From JAXMAR01 sp046350295 (lineage in GTDB: Bacteria; Planctomycetota; Planctomycetia; Gemmatales; Gemmataceae), in contig JAXMAR010000017.1 of assembly GCA_046350295.1 (NCBI GenBank), forward strand, positions 62,001 to 126,000: 64,000 bases of DNA, written 5' to 3'. Shown in pieces: positions 26,601-37,300 of this stretch; the first letter of the stretch is position 1; every line of letters begins with the position of its first letter. The notes below the pieces were generated by a model. It made no database searches. It worked only from the letters and a program-made list of their open reading frames with translations, and was not told the origin of the DNA. Made by a program: the position numbers and the translations under genes.

Positions 26601-29600
26601 TCCGCCGTTCGTGTCGCCTTCCTTGCTCAGCACGCCCGTGTTGTAGAAGCGGCTGTTGGCGTCGCCCGAGAGGGTGTCGTTGCCGAGGATTTGCGTCATG
26701 CCGGCGTTGGTGAGAGAGGCGCCGCGCAGCTCGATGGTGCCGGTGTACCAGATGAGGCGGCCGGAGTTTTTGAGCTGGGATTGGAGGACGCGGCCCTGGC
26801 CGGCGGCGTCCTGATCGGGCTGAATGGTGAGAGTGGCGGCGGGGGCGATGAGGAGCAGGCCCGAACCGCGCACCGTACCGGCGGACCAGAGCATGCTATC
26901 GGCGATAGTGACGATGCCGCCGGTCTGCTCTTCGAGGACGCCGGCGCCGCTCAACAGAACATTCGAGAGGGAGACGCTGGACGCGAAGGAGGCGACGCCG
27001 CCGGTGATGGCGGTGGCTTGCGAGGCGTAGCTGCCGAGGATGTTGACCTGCCCAGAGCGGAAACTGACGGCGCCTGCCGACGAAATGGACCCTCCTTGAG
27101 CAATGGTGTGATCCGCCTGGAAGACCAACTGTCCGCGGTCGCTGGAGACGACGAAAGAGCCGGTCGAGGAGCCGGGGCCGGAAAGCGCGAAGGTTCCCTC
27201 GTGAACGTTCACCTCGCCAGGATTCTGGAAACTACCAGCGAGGACGACAAGGGTACCCTGCTCACAGACGACGTCGCCCGTATTGACGAAGCTGGTAACG
27301 TCGAGGGTCGCCTGGCCGAAGCTCTCATCGCGCGTCAAGGTTCCGCTGTTGGCGACGTTCAGAGCGCCTTGTATCGCTCCGTCGCCGTGAATGTAGAACT
27401 CGGCCTCATTGCGCAAGAGCGCGGGCGCATGCACGAGAATGGAGCCGTTGTCATACCAGTCGAGCCGCCCCTGGTTCGTGATCGTCTGATCCTTCAGGAT
27501 GTGCGTGAGAGAATCGGTGGCGATGGTTGCGGCGGCGCTGGGTGCGATGATCGTCTCACCGACGGCCTCAACGGTCCCGCTCTCCCAGAGCCACGACTGC
27601 TCGATTTGCAGCGTCCCAATGGTATCGACGCTGCCGCCGCCTTGAGCGAAGCAATCGACGTGGGTTACGCCGGCGACGGTCAGCTGTCCATCGACGAGCC
27701 GGACTGTCCCAGGTCCGTGCACGACGGCGCTCGAGAACCAATTGACGCCGCGTAGCTCCAGGCCCGCCTGGTCGGCGAGGGTGAGCTGGCCCTGGTTCAG
27801 GTTGAAGACACCGTCGCTGGAGGAGGCGTCGTTCAAGGTGAGGGCGCCGCGGTCCTCGAAGCTGCCGTGGTTGGCGAGACTGTGGACGGTCTCGGTGGTG
27901 GTGAGGACGACGGAATAGGTTTGCGGGATGATGATGTCGTCGAAGGCGGTGGGGAGAGCGTTCGAGTCCCAGTTGAGAGGGTCTTGCCAGGAAAAGCCGT
28001 CGCCGCCCCCGTCGAAGTACACGGTGCGGACCACGCCGATGCGGACGGTGGCCGCGGCGCTCGGCTCGAGGCCGTCGCAGGCGGCGAAGGAGAAGGTCAC
28101 TTCGCCGGTGAAGCCGTCCGCGGGTTGATAGACGAAGAAGCCGTTCGGATTCAGGGTGAGATCGCCCGTGCTGGGCGGCGCGAGCAGCTGGAAGGTAAGC
28201 GGATCGCCGTCGTCATCGGATCCGGTGACGCTGGCCTCCAGGCCTTGGTTGAGCGGCGTTCGGAAGATGGCCGGCGTCGCCTCGGGAAGCGTGTTGGCGA
28301 CGGCGATGCTGACGGTTCCCGTCGTCTCGCTTTCGCCGTCGCTGAGCGTGTAGGCGAAGCCGTCGACTCCGACGTAGTCGGTTTCGGGCTGATAGATCAG
28401 ATAGCCATCGGGCGCGACGGTGAGGGAACCGTGGCCGGCCGGCGTGTAGTTCGCGATGAAAAGCGTGTCCCCGTCCGGATCGCTATCGTTTTCCAGGAGC
28501 GATGGGAGACCCAGGTCGCCGGTATCGAGAAGGCCGTTGCGCGTGACCGAATAGGAATAATCGACGGCCGTGGGCGGAGTGTTCGGCCCTTCGACGGCGA
28601 TCGTGACGGTGGCCGAGGCGGAGGCGACGCCGTCGCTGAGGGCGTAGGTGAAGCTGTCCTGACCGAGAAACTGCGGCGCGGGAGTGTAGGTGAACGTGCC
28701 GTCGTTGTTGAGGGCCAAGGAGGCGCCGGATGGGAGGGCGAGTGGGCCGCCGACAAAAAAAGGGGCGCCATTGATGGCTGTGATAGTCAGTGGGTCCGCG
28801 TCGGATTGATAGTCGTTGCTCAGAAGAGAAGTAGCGGCGCCGACGATCAACGTTAGATCGTGTTCCACGCTGTACGCGTCATTGGCCGCCACGGGCGTTT
28901 GATCGGTGACGTCGATCTTCGCAAGGGCGGTGGCGGAGGCGATGCCGTCGCTGACCGTGTAGGTGAAGGTGTCCGCGCCAACGAAGTGCGGCGCGGGCGT
29001 GTAGATGAATGTTCCATCCGCGTTGAGGGTAAGCAGCGCGCCCGAGGCGAGGGTCTGAGCGGCGCCGGGGATGAAGGCCTGGCCGTTGATGGCGGTGAGC
29101 GTGAGCGCGTCCTGATCGAAGTCGTAGTCGTTGCTCAGCAGGGGATACGGATCATACGGGGCGCCGCCGACCGTGAGAGTTTGGTCATGAGCGATGGCAT
29201 AGCTATCGTCGGTCAGCCAAGGCGCCTCGTTGTTGACCTGGATCATCGCGATGGCCGTGCTGGACGCGACGCCGTCGCTGACCGTGTACACGAAGGTATC
29301 CTCGCCGACAAACTGGGGCGCCGGCGTGTAGGTGAAACTGCCGTCGGCGTTGATGGAGAGGGAAGCGCCTGATGGAAGGCCGAAGGGCTGTCCTGGGGTG
29401 AACACGGCGCCATTGATCGCCGTGATCGTCAGCGGGTCGCCCTCGAAGTCGTAGTCATTGCTCAGGAGGGAGTCGTAGGCGCCGCCCAGTGAGACGACGA
29501 GCGTTTGATCGTGGCGAATCTCGTAGGTGTCGCTGTCCGCCCAGGGGGCTTCGTCAACGACATCAATGCGGACGGTGGCCGTGCTCGAGGCGATGCCGTC

Positions 29601-30362
29601 GCTGATCGTGTAGGTGAATGTGTCCTGCCCGGTGAAGCCGGTGGCGGGGAGGTAGGCAAACGTGCCGTCGGCGTTGAGGATGAGGGAGGCGCCCGAGGGG
29701 AGGGGGATCGGTTGGCCGGATGTGAGCGGGGCGCCGTTGACGGCACTGATGCTGAGGGAGTCGAAGTTCGGGTCCGAGTCGTTGGCGAGCAGGCCGTTGG
29801 CGGGGACGGCGAGGGTTTGGCCGCGGCATGCGGAGTACGTGTCGTCGTTCGCCAGGGGCGGGGAGTTGGCGTCGTTGTCGAGGATGGTGACGAGGGCGGC
29901 GGCGTGGGCGGGGTCGATGCTCCAGCCGGGGCTCGGGTCGTGGAGGGCGAGAGTGAAGTAGCGGTCGGGCTGAGGCGTCCAGTTGTCGAGGATCGAGATG
30001 GCGAGGAACGCGGTCTGCTGGCCGTCCATGAACTGGAGCGGGACAGAGTTGAAGAAATAGTCGCTCGGGGTGGTTGTGCCATCGGTCAGCTGGACGGCGA
30101 CGCTCGCCGAGCCGGCGGCGTTATCGCGCTGAACGGTGAGATTGACCATGCCGGCGTTTTCGGCGACTGAGAGATTGCCGTTGAGGAAGCCGAGGGTGCT
30201 CATGACCTCGCGGACTTCCAGCTGCTCTATTTGCAAGCGAGCGCGGGGGGCGGCGCCGCGGCGTGTGGAGCGGGACTCGCCCTGGAACCAGGCTGGGCGC
30301 CAGAGCTTGCGGCCGAGGTTGGTGAAGAGGCGGAACCAGCTGCGGAGCGAGAGGGGGCGCAT
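23643..30362 (-). CDS. Giant surface polymorphic toxin: Calx-beta, cadherin-like repeats, beta-helix, Hint, C-terminal nuclease-like toxin
   Basis: 2239 residues from the ATG at 30362 (MRPLSLRSWFRLFTNL); the frame is open a further 41 residues upstream, but this start fits the family. Order of parts: planctomycete extracellular motif QIEQLEVREVMS near 47-58; a Calx-beta domain about 60-160; six ~100-residue cadherin-like/tandem-95 repeats about 165-770, with alternating DTFTYTISDG and LPSGASLxxNADGTFxYxP blocks; a beta-helix-like region about 780-1445 opening with the FSWQDPLNWDSNALP turn; a helical region about 1450-1570; a hydrophobic stretch; a pretoxin Hint domain about 1958-2098 (NCFAAGTPIVGEHGSKAIER to HTYFVGGDDWSFAVWAHNAC); and a 140-residue toxin with SYFVLNRSWRT, PDIIFVQPLG and YEVRSGRQS. 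The Hint domain is expected to self-cleave and free the toxin. The target is probably nucleic acid, by fold analogy only. Three immunity-like genes follow on the same strand. Confidence 0.88.
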   Translation of the reverse strand: MRPLSLRSWFRLFTNLGRKLWRPAWFQGESRSTRRGAAPRARLQIEQLEVREVMSTLGFLNGNLSVAENAGMVNLTVQRDNAAGSASVAVQLTDGTTTPSDYFFNSVPLQFMDGQQTAFLAISILDNWTPQPDRYFTLALHDPSPGWSIDPAHAAALVTILDNDANSPPLANDDTYSACRGQTLAVPANGLLANDSDPNFDSLSISAVNGAPLTSGQPIPLPSGASLILNADGTFAYLPATGFTGQDTFTYTISDGIASSTATVRIDVVDEAPWADSDTYEIRHDQTLVVSLGGAYDSLLSNDYDFEGDPLTITAINGAVFTPGQPFGLPSGASLSINADGSFTYTPAPQFVGEDTFVYTVSDGVASSTAIAMIQVNNEAPWLTDDSYAIAHDQTLTVGGAPYDPYPLLSNDYDFDQDALTLTAINGQAFIPGAAQTLASGALLTLNADGTFIYTPAPHFVGADTFTYTVSDGIASATALAKIDVTDQTPVAANDAYSVEHDLTLIVGAATSLLSNDYQSDADPLTITAINGAPFFVGGPLALPSGASLALNNDGTFTYTPAPQFLGQDSFTYALSDGVASASATVTIAVEGPNTPPTAVDYSYSVTRNGLLDTGDLGLPSLLENDSDPDGDTLFIANYTPAGHGSLTVAPDGYLIYQPETDYVGVDGFAYTLSDGESETTGTVSIAVANTLPEATPAIFRTPLNQGLEASVTGSDDDGDPLTFQLLAPPSTGDLTLNPNGFFVYQPADGFTGEVTFSFAACDGLEPSAAATVRIGVVRTVYFDGGGDGFSWQDPLNWDSNALPTAFDDIIIPQTYSVVLTTTETVHSLANHGSFEDRGALTLNDASSSDGVFNLNQGQLTLADQAGLELRGVNWFSSAVVHGPGTVRLVDGQLTVAGVTHVDCFAQGGGSVDTIGTLQIEQSWLWESGTVEAVGETIIAPSAAATIATDSLTHILKDQTITNQGRLDWYDNGSILVHAPALLRNEAEFYIHGDGAIQGALNVANSGTLTRDESFGQATLDVTSFVNTGDVVCEQGTLVVLAGSFQNPGEVNVHEGTFALSGPGSSTGSFVVSSDRGQLVFQADHTIAQGGSISSAGAVSFRSGQVNILGSYASQATAITGGVASFASSVSLSNVLLSGAGVLEEQTGGIVTIADSMLWSAGTVRGSGLLLIAPAATLTIQPDQDAAGQGRVLQSQLKNSGRLIWYTGTIELRGASLTNAGMTQILGNDTLSGDANSRFYNTGVLSKEGDTNGGPVAAGATPMTTLDVWLQNTGSIRVQTGALNLKNAFNAAPIILSKDTDLFVGGYLRLDPGSSIVGPATQFGAQGYRFQEQPGQEIGAVTVLAEGTLDVQTSSSIADLRLYGTLTGPQDLRIGNYLSWGAGSMSGAGRTIIGSDAILFITAETAGRLVDRVIDNWGKVAWSGARETLVRGPSGAWSPLENDPGYFVNYNAVAQAAGNGYMSAIQQAKDALAQQESQADLRYQGAEGRAADAYAAAIDAAETAYDQAVQAAESQRANPPAGTEAMAEAVYSGKLAQAEEQRDTAIAKAGAAYYKAEDDAYAEYVRLVSDSADPAHFEADYQEALRVALRNFHLSLWDAAPYAQSDSIAYWMSRPLDGTRTIAQLANDIHDLLAGAVPAKLLPAGQVPPPSPASFLRLLSADVRASLVVQYRQGYGVELGQAIADAYPPSISALVDAFNRAQYDRAIAALRGLPDPPPQPSLWDQIENWVDNAVTWVGGAFTSAMDALSNAWDATTTFITNTATRLVTDPLGFIQDVGQAIVDTGAVVANTFTFGAIPALNAHTTQLLRDKPMLQFVQFTAVIGREVLVGMVTGGAANLAFGAARRVGQAGLNLVARAVGGVRAEAAVTRAASAIACRITSAQRMIQPYVAYANSATMAQNVIEARAAIAAGDLDRAAVLLARTGGMIPSTARAFRETGRFMTAVGRGSAGVRNFLSNCFAAGTPIVGEHGSKAIERYAVGEKVWARDENDPDAPLQLREIEECFQTEAEICHVHVEDQVIGTTDEHPFWVRGKGWTAARDLEPGDLLVSHDGQVVAVEEVFPTGERATVYNFRVGEHHTYFVGGDDWSFAVWAHNACVAPVQRGDSTWGPRTVRGKTVYGKAQNTTGGANDPHATHIDAVVDRLAKDAPAGSYFVLNRSWRTALGRTTVPSTLKGREPDIIFVQPLGNGKFAVSAYEVRSGRQSVEEMLDRLDEGWNTVTKKDIEKGDFFALAIGQFP

Positions 30363-30957
30363 GGCGTTCCTCGAAGAAATGGGGAAAAAACGACCGCGGC
30401 CTCGGAAAGAGGCTGACATCGATACGGTCGTACCGGCGCTTCCGGGCGGGATGCGCTTTCGGCAAACGCGAAATGCAAGAAGCACGGCGAAATTACCACG
30501 GCCCAGCGGCGCATGGCAAGCAAAAAGATGTGAATCTTTTTTTGTGCCGTGCTTCAGGCGCCAGTTTCCATCATGAGGGATGGGACACGAACAACAATGT
30601 CGGTTGAAGGTAGTTCGTCACGTGTTCGGCGACACGTGTCGGCTTCTCCACCTCGCCGGTCTTTCAGTGCGGGCGCGAATCGGTTTTTTCAAGCTGAGTT
30701 GTTGGGGTGGGTGGTGGCGTGCTGGCGCGGAGGGTGTCGTGTAGTCGTAACATGTTCGGCGCCTGAGGCTTTTTGACGGTAGGTCCGCGCCAAGTCACTT
30801 GGCGCGGCGCTGGCGCGGAGGGAGTGTCGTGGCGTCGTCGTCTGGTCAGGTCGAGAGGTGGTGGATTTCAGTAACTGTGGCGTGATGAAACGCAAGAAAC
30901 GAAAACGCGCAATCACCCCTCTCACCCCGCGCTCTCCCACGCCGGGAAGAGGGAGAA
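30363..30957. other. Intergenic region with a perfect hairpin, no gene seen
   Basis: About 595 bp between the giant toxin start and the end of the RND permease, both on the minus strand. It must hold the toxin promoter. At 30785-30807 is a perfect 10-bp stem (CCGCGCCAAG / CTTGGCGCGG) with a 3-base loop. No T-run follows in either direction, so a classical terminator is not supported. Imperfect GCTGGCGCGGAGGG repeats occur near 30721 and 30808. Nothing coding is convincing. Confidence 0.5.
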
Positions 30958-33900
30958 TCAATGGCGTATGTGCGTGCTGCCGCCGTCCAGCGCGACGCGT
31001 TCGGGGCCGTGTACGTAGGGCTCCTCGTCCTCCGGCTCGGGTTCGCGCGGCGGGCGGAGGTCGCTGAGCCACTGGATGACGTAGTAGAAGACGGGGGTGA
31101 GGAAGATGCCGAAGAGGGTGACGCCGAGCATGCCGGCGAAGACGGCGACGCCGAGGGTGCGGCGCATCTCGGCGCCGGCGCCTTCGGAGACCATGAGCGG
31201 GACGACGCCGAGGATGAAGGCGAAGGAGGTCATGATGATGGGGCGGAGACGGAGCCGGCAGGCGGCGAGCGTGGCCTCGGTGCGGCTCTTGCCTTCCTCG
31301 CGCTGGGCCTTGGCGAACTCGACGATCAGGATGGCGTTCTTGCAGGCGAGGCCGACGAGGACGAGAAAGCCGATCTGGGTGAAGATGTTGATGTCGGACC
31401 TGGAGACAATGACGCCGACGATGGCGCAGAGGAGGCACATGGGGACGACGAGGATGACGGCGAGGGGGAGCGACCAGCTTTCGTACTGGGCGGCGAGGAC
31501 GAGGAAGACGAGGACAACGGCGAGCAGGAAGACCCACATGGCGGTGTTGCCGGTTTGCAGTTGCAGGAAGGCCAGCTCGGTCCACTCGGTGCGCATCGAC
31601 ACCGGGAGCTCTTCCTGGGCCGCGTCGTGCAGGGCGGCGATGGCCTGGCCGGAGCTGGTGTCGGGGCCGGCGTCGGCGTGGATGGCGGCGGCGGTGTACA
31701 TGTTGTAGCGCATGATGAGGACGGGACCGCTGACGTCCTTGACCCTGGTGAAGACGCCGAAGGGGACGGGGGCGCCGTTGTTGTTGCGGACCTGGATCTT
31801 GTTGACGTCGCCGACGGTCTGGCGGAAGCTCTCCTGGGCCTGGACGTTGACCTGCCAGGTGCGGCCGAAGCGGTTGAAGTCGTTGATGTAGTAGGGGCCG
31901 AGGGTGGATTCGAGGGTGGTGCGGATATCGTCGATGGAGACGCCGCGGTCCTTGGCCTGGGCACGGTCGATGAGCAACTCGACCCAGGGGGTGTCGGCGC
32001 GGAAGCTGGTGAAGAGGTCTTCCAGATGCGGGTTCTTCTCGGCGTTGGCGACGACCTGCTCGGCGGCGAGCTGGAGCTCGCGCAGGCCGCTGTCGCCGGT
32101 GTCCTGGATGATGATCTTGAAGCCGCCGGCGGTGCCGAGACCCTCGACGGGCGGGGCGCCGAAGATGTTGATGTTGGCCTTGGGGACCTCCTTCTGGAGG
32201 CGTTCCTGGAGGGCGGTGGCGATGGCGTCGGCGGAGAGGCTGGCATCGCGGCGGTGCTCGAAGTCGTCGAGCATGAGGAAGAGGGAGCCGAAGTTGGAGG
32301 CGTTGGCGCCGAGGAGGATCGACTGCCCGGAGATGGCGACGGTGTGCCTGACGCCGGGGGTCTTCAGGGCGATGTCCTCGATCTGCTCGACGACGGCGTT
32401 GGTGCGGGTGACGGAGGCGGCGTCGGGCATCTGCACGTTGACGAGGAGGTAGCCCTTGTCTTGCTGGGGGATGAAACCGGTCGGCGTGGAGGTGAAGCTC
32501 CAGTAGGTGAGGGCGAGGAGGCCGCCGTAGATGGCGACGACGAAGAGCGAGACATAGAGGAGCTTGTGGACGCTCCGGGTGTAGGCGCCGGTGGTCAGGT
32601 CGAAGAGGCGGTTGAAGCCGCGGAAGGCGGCGCCGAGGAAGCCGTTGATCGGGTTGCTGAAGAGGACGCCGATGACGAGGGCGGCGACGGCGCCGAAGGC
32701 GATCGGCCCCCAGACGCGGAGGGATTGCAGCGTCGCGGCGGTGACATCGAGGTTGAGGGAAGCAAGGAGCGGCGCGGCGTAGTGGATGCCGATCTTGTGG
32801 CCGAGCCAGGCGCCGATGGGGATGAAGGCGAACCAGGGGAGCGGCTCGAAGACGCCCTTCTCGCGGCGCTTGAGGAGGAGGGCCGAGAGGGCGGGGCTCA
32901 AGGTGAGCGAGTTGAAGGCGGACAGGAGCGTCGAGACGGCGATCGTGAGGGCGAACTGGCGGAAGAACTGGCCGACGATGCCGGTGATGAAGGCGCAGGG
33001 GATGAAGACGGCGGAGAGGACGAGGCCGATGGCGATGACCGGGCCGGACACCTGCTCCATGGCGCGGAGGCTGGCCTCGCGCGGGGAGAGGCCGTGCTCG
33101 ATGTGGTGCTCGACGGCTTCGACGACGACGATGGCGTCGTCGACGACGATGCCGATGGCGAGGACGAGGCCGAAGAGGGTGAGGTTATTGAGGCTGAAGC
33201 CGATGGCCGCCATGACGGCGAAGGTGCCGACGACGGCGACGGGGACGGCGACCAGCGGGATGAGCGTGGAGCGCCAGTTTTGCAGGAAGACGAGGACGAC
33301 GAAGGCGACGAGGACGATGGCGTCGAAGAGGGTCTCGAAGACCTCGGTGATCGACTCGCGAATGAACGGCGTCGTGTCGTAGACGATGGCGTAATCGTAG
33401 CCGGGGGGAAAATGTTCCTTGAGCTCGCGCATGCGGGTGCGGACGCGCTTGGCGACGTCGAGCGCGTTGGATCCCGGTAGCTGGTAGACGGAGAGGGCGA
33501 CCGAGGGGCGGCGGTCGAGGGTGCAGGTCGGGTCGTAGGACTGGGCGCCCATGGTGATGGTCGCCACGTCCTTGAGGTAGAGGAGCGTGCTGCCGTTGTT
33601 GCGCAGGACGATGTCGCCGAACTCCTTGGCGTTGTGCGGGCGGCCGAGCGTCGTGATGATGTACTGCGATACCTGGCCCTTGGCCGTGGGGGGCTGGCCG
33701 ATCTGGCCGGCGGCGACCTGCACGTTCTGGGCCTGCACGGCGCCGATGACATCCTGAGCGTTGACGCCGTAGGAGGCCATTTTCTGCGGATCGAGCCAGA
33801 GGCGCATGCTGTAGTCGCGGCTTGGCCGAGGTAGGTGATGTCGCCGACGCCGGCGAGGCGGGACAGTTCATCGCGGATCTGGATGGTGGCGTAGTTGCTG

Positions 33901-34355
33901 AGTTCGAGGCTGTCGCGGTTGCTCCCTTCGGCGGCGAAGAGGTTCCACGATCATCAGCACGTTGGGCGACTTCTTCTTGACGATGCCGCGCGCTTGACGA
34001 GGTCGGGCAGCGTCGGCCGGCGAGCGAGACGCGGTTCTGCACCAGCACCTGGGAGATGTTGAGGTCGGAGCCGGGCTTGAAGGTGACGGTGAGGCGCAGC
34101 CCGTCGTTGGTGCACTGCGACGACATGTACATCATGCCCTCGACGCCGTTCACCTGCTGCTCGGACGGGCGGCGACGGTGTCGGCGACGACCTGGGCGTT
34201 GGCGCGCTGGATAGAGGCGAGACTTCGACGGTGGGCGTGATCTCCGGGTACTCGGGCGATCGGCAGCGTGAAGAGCGCGATCGAGCCGCGAGCACGGTGA
34301 CGATGGAGAGCACCGAGGCGAAGATGGGCCGGTTGATGAAGAACTTCGAGAACAC
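30958..34355 (-). pseudogene. RND efflux permease (AcrB/MexB-type), frameshifted at the 5' end
   Basis: From 33807 down, 949 residues read cleanly and contain the core of a hydrophobe/amphiphile RND pump: WLDPQKMASYGVNAQDVI, LKDVATITMGAQSYDP, GIVVDDAIVVVEAVEHH with the proton-relay aspartates in helix 4, AFNSLTLSPALSALLLK, LRPIIMTSFAFILGVVPLM. Above 33807 the N-terminus is recognisable but changes frame several times: FSKFFINRPIFASVLSIVTV from a GTG at 34355, then NGVEGMMYMSSQCTNDGLRL, SDLNISQVLVQNRVSL and LPDLVK, and the link to MRLWLD. All expected segments are present in order, so either recent decay or local indel errors explain it. It is the third gene of the adaptor-RND-RND operon, 34 bp after the first permease. 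Paired permeases can form mixed trimers. Confidence 0.85.
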
Positions 34356-34389
34356 GGGATCGCTTTTCTTGTCGTGGGGTGGACCGCGG

Positions 34390-37300
34390 TTATGGCTGCG
34401 GTTTGGTTTCCTCGAGCGATTCGGCGCTCGCGCCGGCATGTCCGTTGGCGCCGGCGACGCCGACCGCTTGAGCGTGCGGCGTCCCGTCAGCGCCGGCGCC
34501 GTTCGGGGACGGTTCTTGCTTGCCGTCGCCGTTGCGGGCCGCTGCTACTGTTACACTCGCGCGTTTTTCCTTGGGCCTGGGCAGCCAACCGCCGGCGAGC
34601 CAGCCGAAACCGCGTTTCAGGCCGCGCAGGCGATTTCGCGTCCAGACGTTGGCGCGGCGCATGCGCTCGGACGAGAAGAGCGGCAGATCGGCGAAGCCGG
34701 CGATGACGTAGAAGAACACCGGCGTCAGGAAGATGCCGAAGATCGTGACGCCGAGCATGCCGCTGAACACGGCGGTACCGAGGGTGCGCCGCATCTCGGC
34801 GCCGGCGCCGGTCGTGATGAGGAGCGGAACGCAGCCGAGAATGAAGGCGAACGACGTCATCAGGATCGGCCGCAGACGCAGGCGGCAGGCTTCGAGCGTC
34901 GCTTCGCGGCGCGGCAAGCCCCCCTCCTCGTGCTTGTGCTTGGCGAACTCGACGATCAGGATCGCGTTCTTGCTCGCCAGGCCGACCAGGACGACGAAGC
35001 CGATCTGCGTGAAGATGTTGATGTCGCCATGGGTCACGACCACGCCGATCAGGGAGCCGAGGATGCACATCGGGACGACGAGGATGACCGCGAGGGGCAG
35101 CGCCCAGCTCTCGTATTGCGCGGCGAGCACCAGGAAGACAAAGGCCACGGCGAGTGGGAAAATCAGGTTGTTGCCGACGTTCTTGCTCGCGTCGATCTGC
35201 ATGTAGTTGATCTCGGTCCATTCGTAGGCCATGCCCGGGGACAGGACCGCGTCACAGATCTTCTCCATCTCCTCGATGCCCTGACCCGAGGAGACGCCCG
35301 GTTCCGTGGCGCCGAGAATGGCCGCCGCGTGGTACATGTTGTAACGCCCGATGTTGATCGGCCCGCCCACCTCCTTCACCTTCAGCACGGCGCCGAGCGG
35401 CACCATGTCCCCGAGGGCATTGCGCACTTGCAAACGCTTGATCTTTTCCGGATCGTCGCGGTGGATGCTCCGGGCCTGCGCGATCACCTGCCACGTCCGG
35501 CCGAAGCGGTTGAAGTCGTTGACGTAGTAGGAGCCGAGGTAGACTTGCAGCGTGCTGAAGACTTCACGCGGATCGACGCTCATGGTGCGGCATTGGGCGC
35601 GGTCGATGTCGACGAAGAGCTGCGGCACGTTAGCCCGATAGATCGAGAACAGCTTGTTCACCACCTTGCGGTTCTCGGCGCTCTCGAGCACCTGCTTCGT
35701 AATGCGGCCGCGCTCCGCCTTGTCCTCGACGTCGGCCCGATCGAGGACGTCGGCCACGGCGTTGGCCATGAGCTGCTTCGTCAAATACTCCTGGTCGCGC
35801 AGTTCGTCGAGCTTGTCGAGGACCGGCTCGGGCACGGTCTCCTTCGTGCCGGACCTCAGCTTTTCCAGCGAACCGGCGGTGAGCTTGAAGCGGCCCGCGT
35901 TGCCGGCCGCGACGACGCGCTCGATGTTCTTCTGCAGCTCGACCGGGCCCAGGTCGCCGCGGTCCTCGATGATGATCTTGAAACCGCTGCCGGAGCCGAG
36001 ACCGGAGACCGCGGGGGGCGTGAACAGGGCGACCTGCGCCTCCGGAATCTCCTCCGTCAGGATGTCCTTGACGCGGTCGGTGATTTCGAAAGCGTGCATC
36101 GACGGCCGGCGCCGCTCCGCGAACGGCGTCAGCGTGACGAAGAACTGACCGAAGTTGGAGCCGTTGGCGTTCAGCGTGAATGACTGCCCGGCGATGCCGG
36201 TGACGTGCGTGACGACGGCGTCTCCCGTCTCCGGGTCCACGAGCGGCTGGACGATCTTCTGCACCTGATCGACGACCTTCTGCGTTCGCTCCAGGGCCGA
36301 GGCGTCCGGGAGCTGCAAGGCGATGTAGAAACGCCCCTGGTCCTGATTGGGAATGTAGCCCGTCGGCAGGCGCGAAGAGGTGAACCAGGTTAACAGGAGA
36401 AGGCCGCCGTACAGGGTGAGGGCGATGGCGCTGCCGCGCAGCGCCAGCCCGACGAAACGGGTATAGATGGAAGTGGTCCTGCGAAAACCCCAGTTGAAGG
36501 CGCGGAAGAACCAGCCGAAGAGAAGATCGAACAGCCGGCCCAGCATGTCCTTGCGGGCGCCGCGCTTCGGCAGCAGCAGCGCGGCGAGAGCGGGACTGAG
36601 CGTCAACGAATTGAACGCCGAGATGATCGTGGAGACCGCGATCGTCAGAGCGAACTGGCGGAAGAACTGACCGGTGATGCCGCTGATGAAGGCGCAGGGA
36701 ACGAACACCGCCGAGAGGACCAACGCTACCGCCACGATCGGGCCCGAGACCTCACGCATCGCCTGATGGGCCGCCCGCCGCGGGGACAATCCTTCCTCGA
36801 TGTGCCGCTCCACCACCTCGACGACGACGATGGCGTCGTCCACCACGATGCCCACCGCCAGCACCAGGCCGAACAGGGTCAGCGTGTTGATGGAGAAGCC
36901 GATCGCCGCCATGGCCGCGAAGGTCCCGAGGATGGCCACCGGCACGGCCACCAGCGGAATCAGGGCCGAACGCCAGTTCTGCAGGAACACCATCACGACG
37001 ATGGCGACCAGGATGATCGCTTCCAGAAGCGTGTGGATGACTTCGTCGATCGACTCCTGGATGAAGGGCGTCATGTCGAGCGACACGGTGTAATCCAGGT
37101 CGTCCGGGAACTGCTTCTTCAGCTCGTCCATCCGCTCGCGGACGCGCTGCGCCGTGGCGATCGAGTTGGCGTCGGGCGCGCCCAGACCGCGAGCGTGCCG
37201 GCCGGCCGCCGTTCACCCGGTCGTCGTGTCCTGGTTGCGCGCTCCCAGCTTGACCTTGCCCACGTCCTTGAGCCGCACCTGCCGGCCATACGCATCCGAG

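Noticed and set aside
25998..29372. Several plus-strand open frames opposite the giant toxin gene
   Set aside because: They follow the repeats of the cadherin-like domains in antisense and show no protein features.
28000..29900. Regularly spaced repeats resembling a repeat array
   Set aside because: The ~300-bp period equals the ~100-residue cadherin-like domains of the giant protein. No short identical repeats with unique spacers, so not CRISPR.
30785..30807. Rho-independent terminator for the RND operon
   Set aside because: The hairpin is perfect but has no T-run after it on either strand and lies 150 bp from the gene end.
30961..33480. Long plus-strand open frame opposite the RND permease
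   Set aside because: Extremely acidic, repetitive composition (EDDEDE-type) mirrors the membrane gene on the other strand. Not a real protein.
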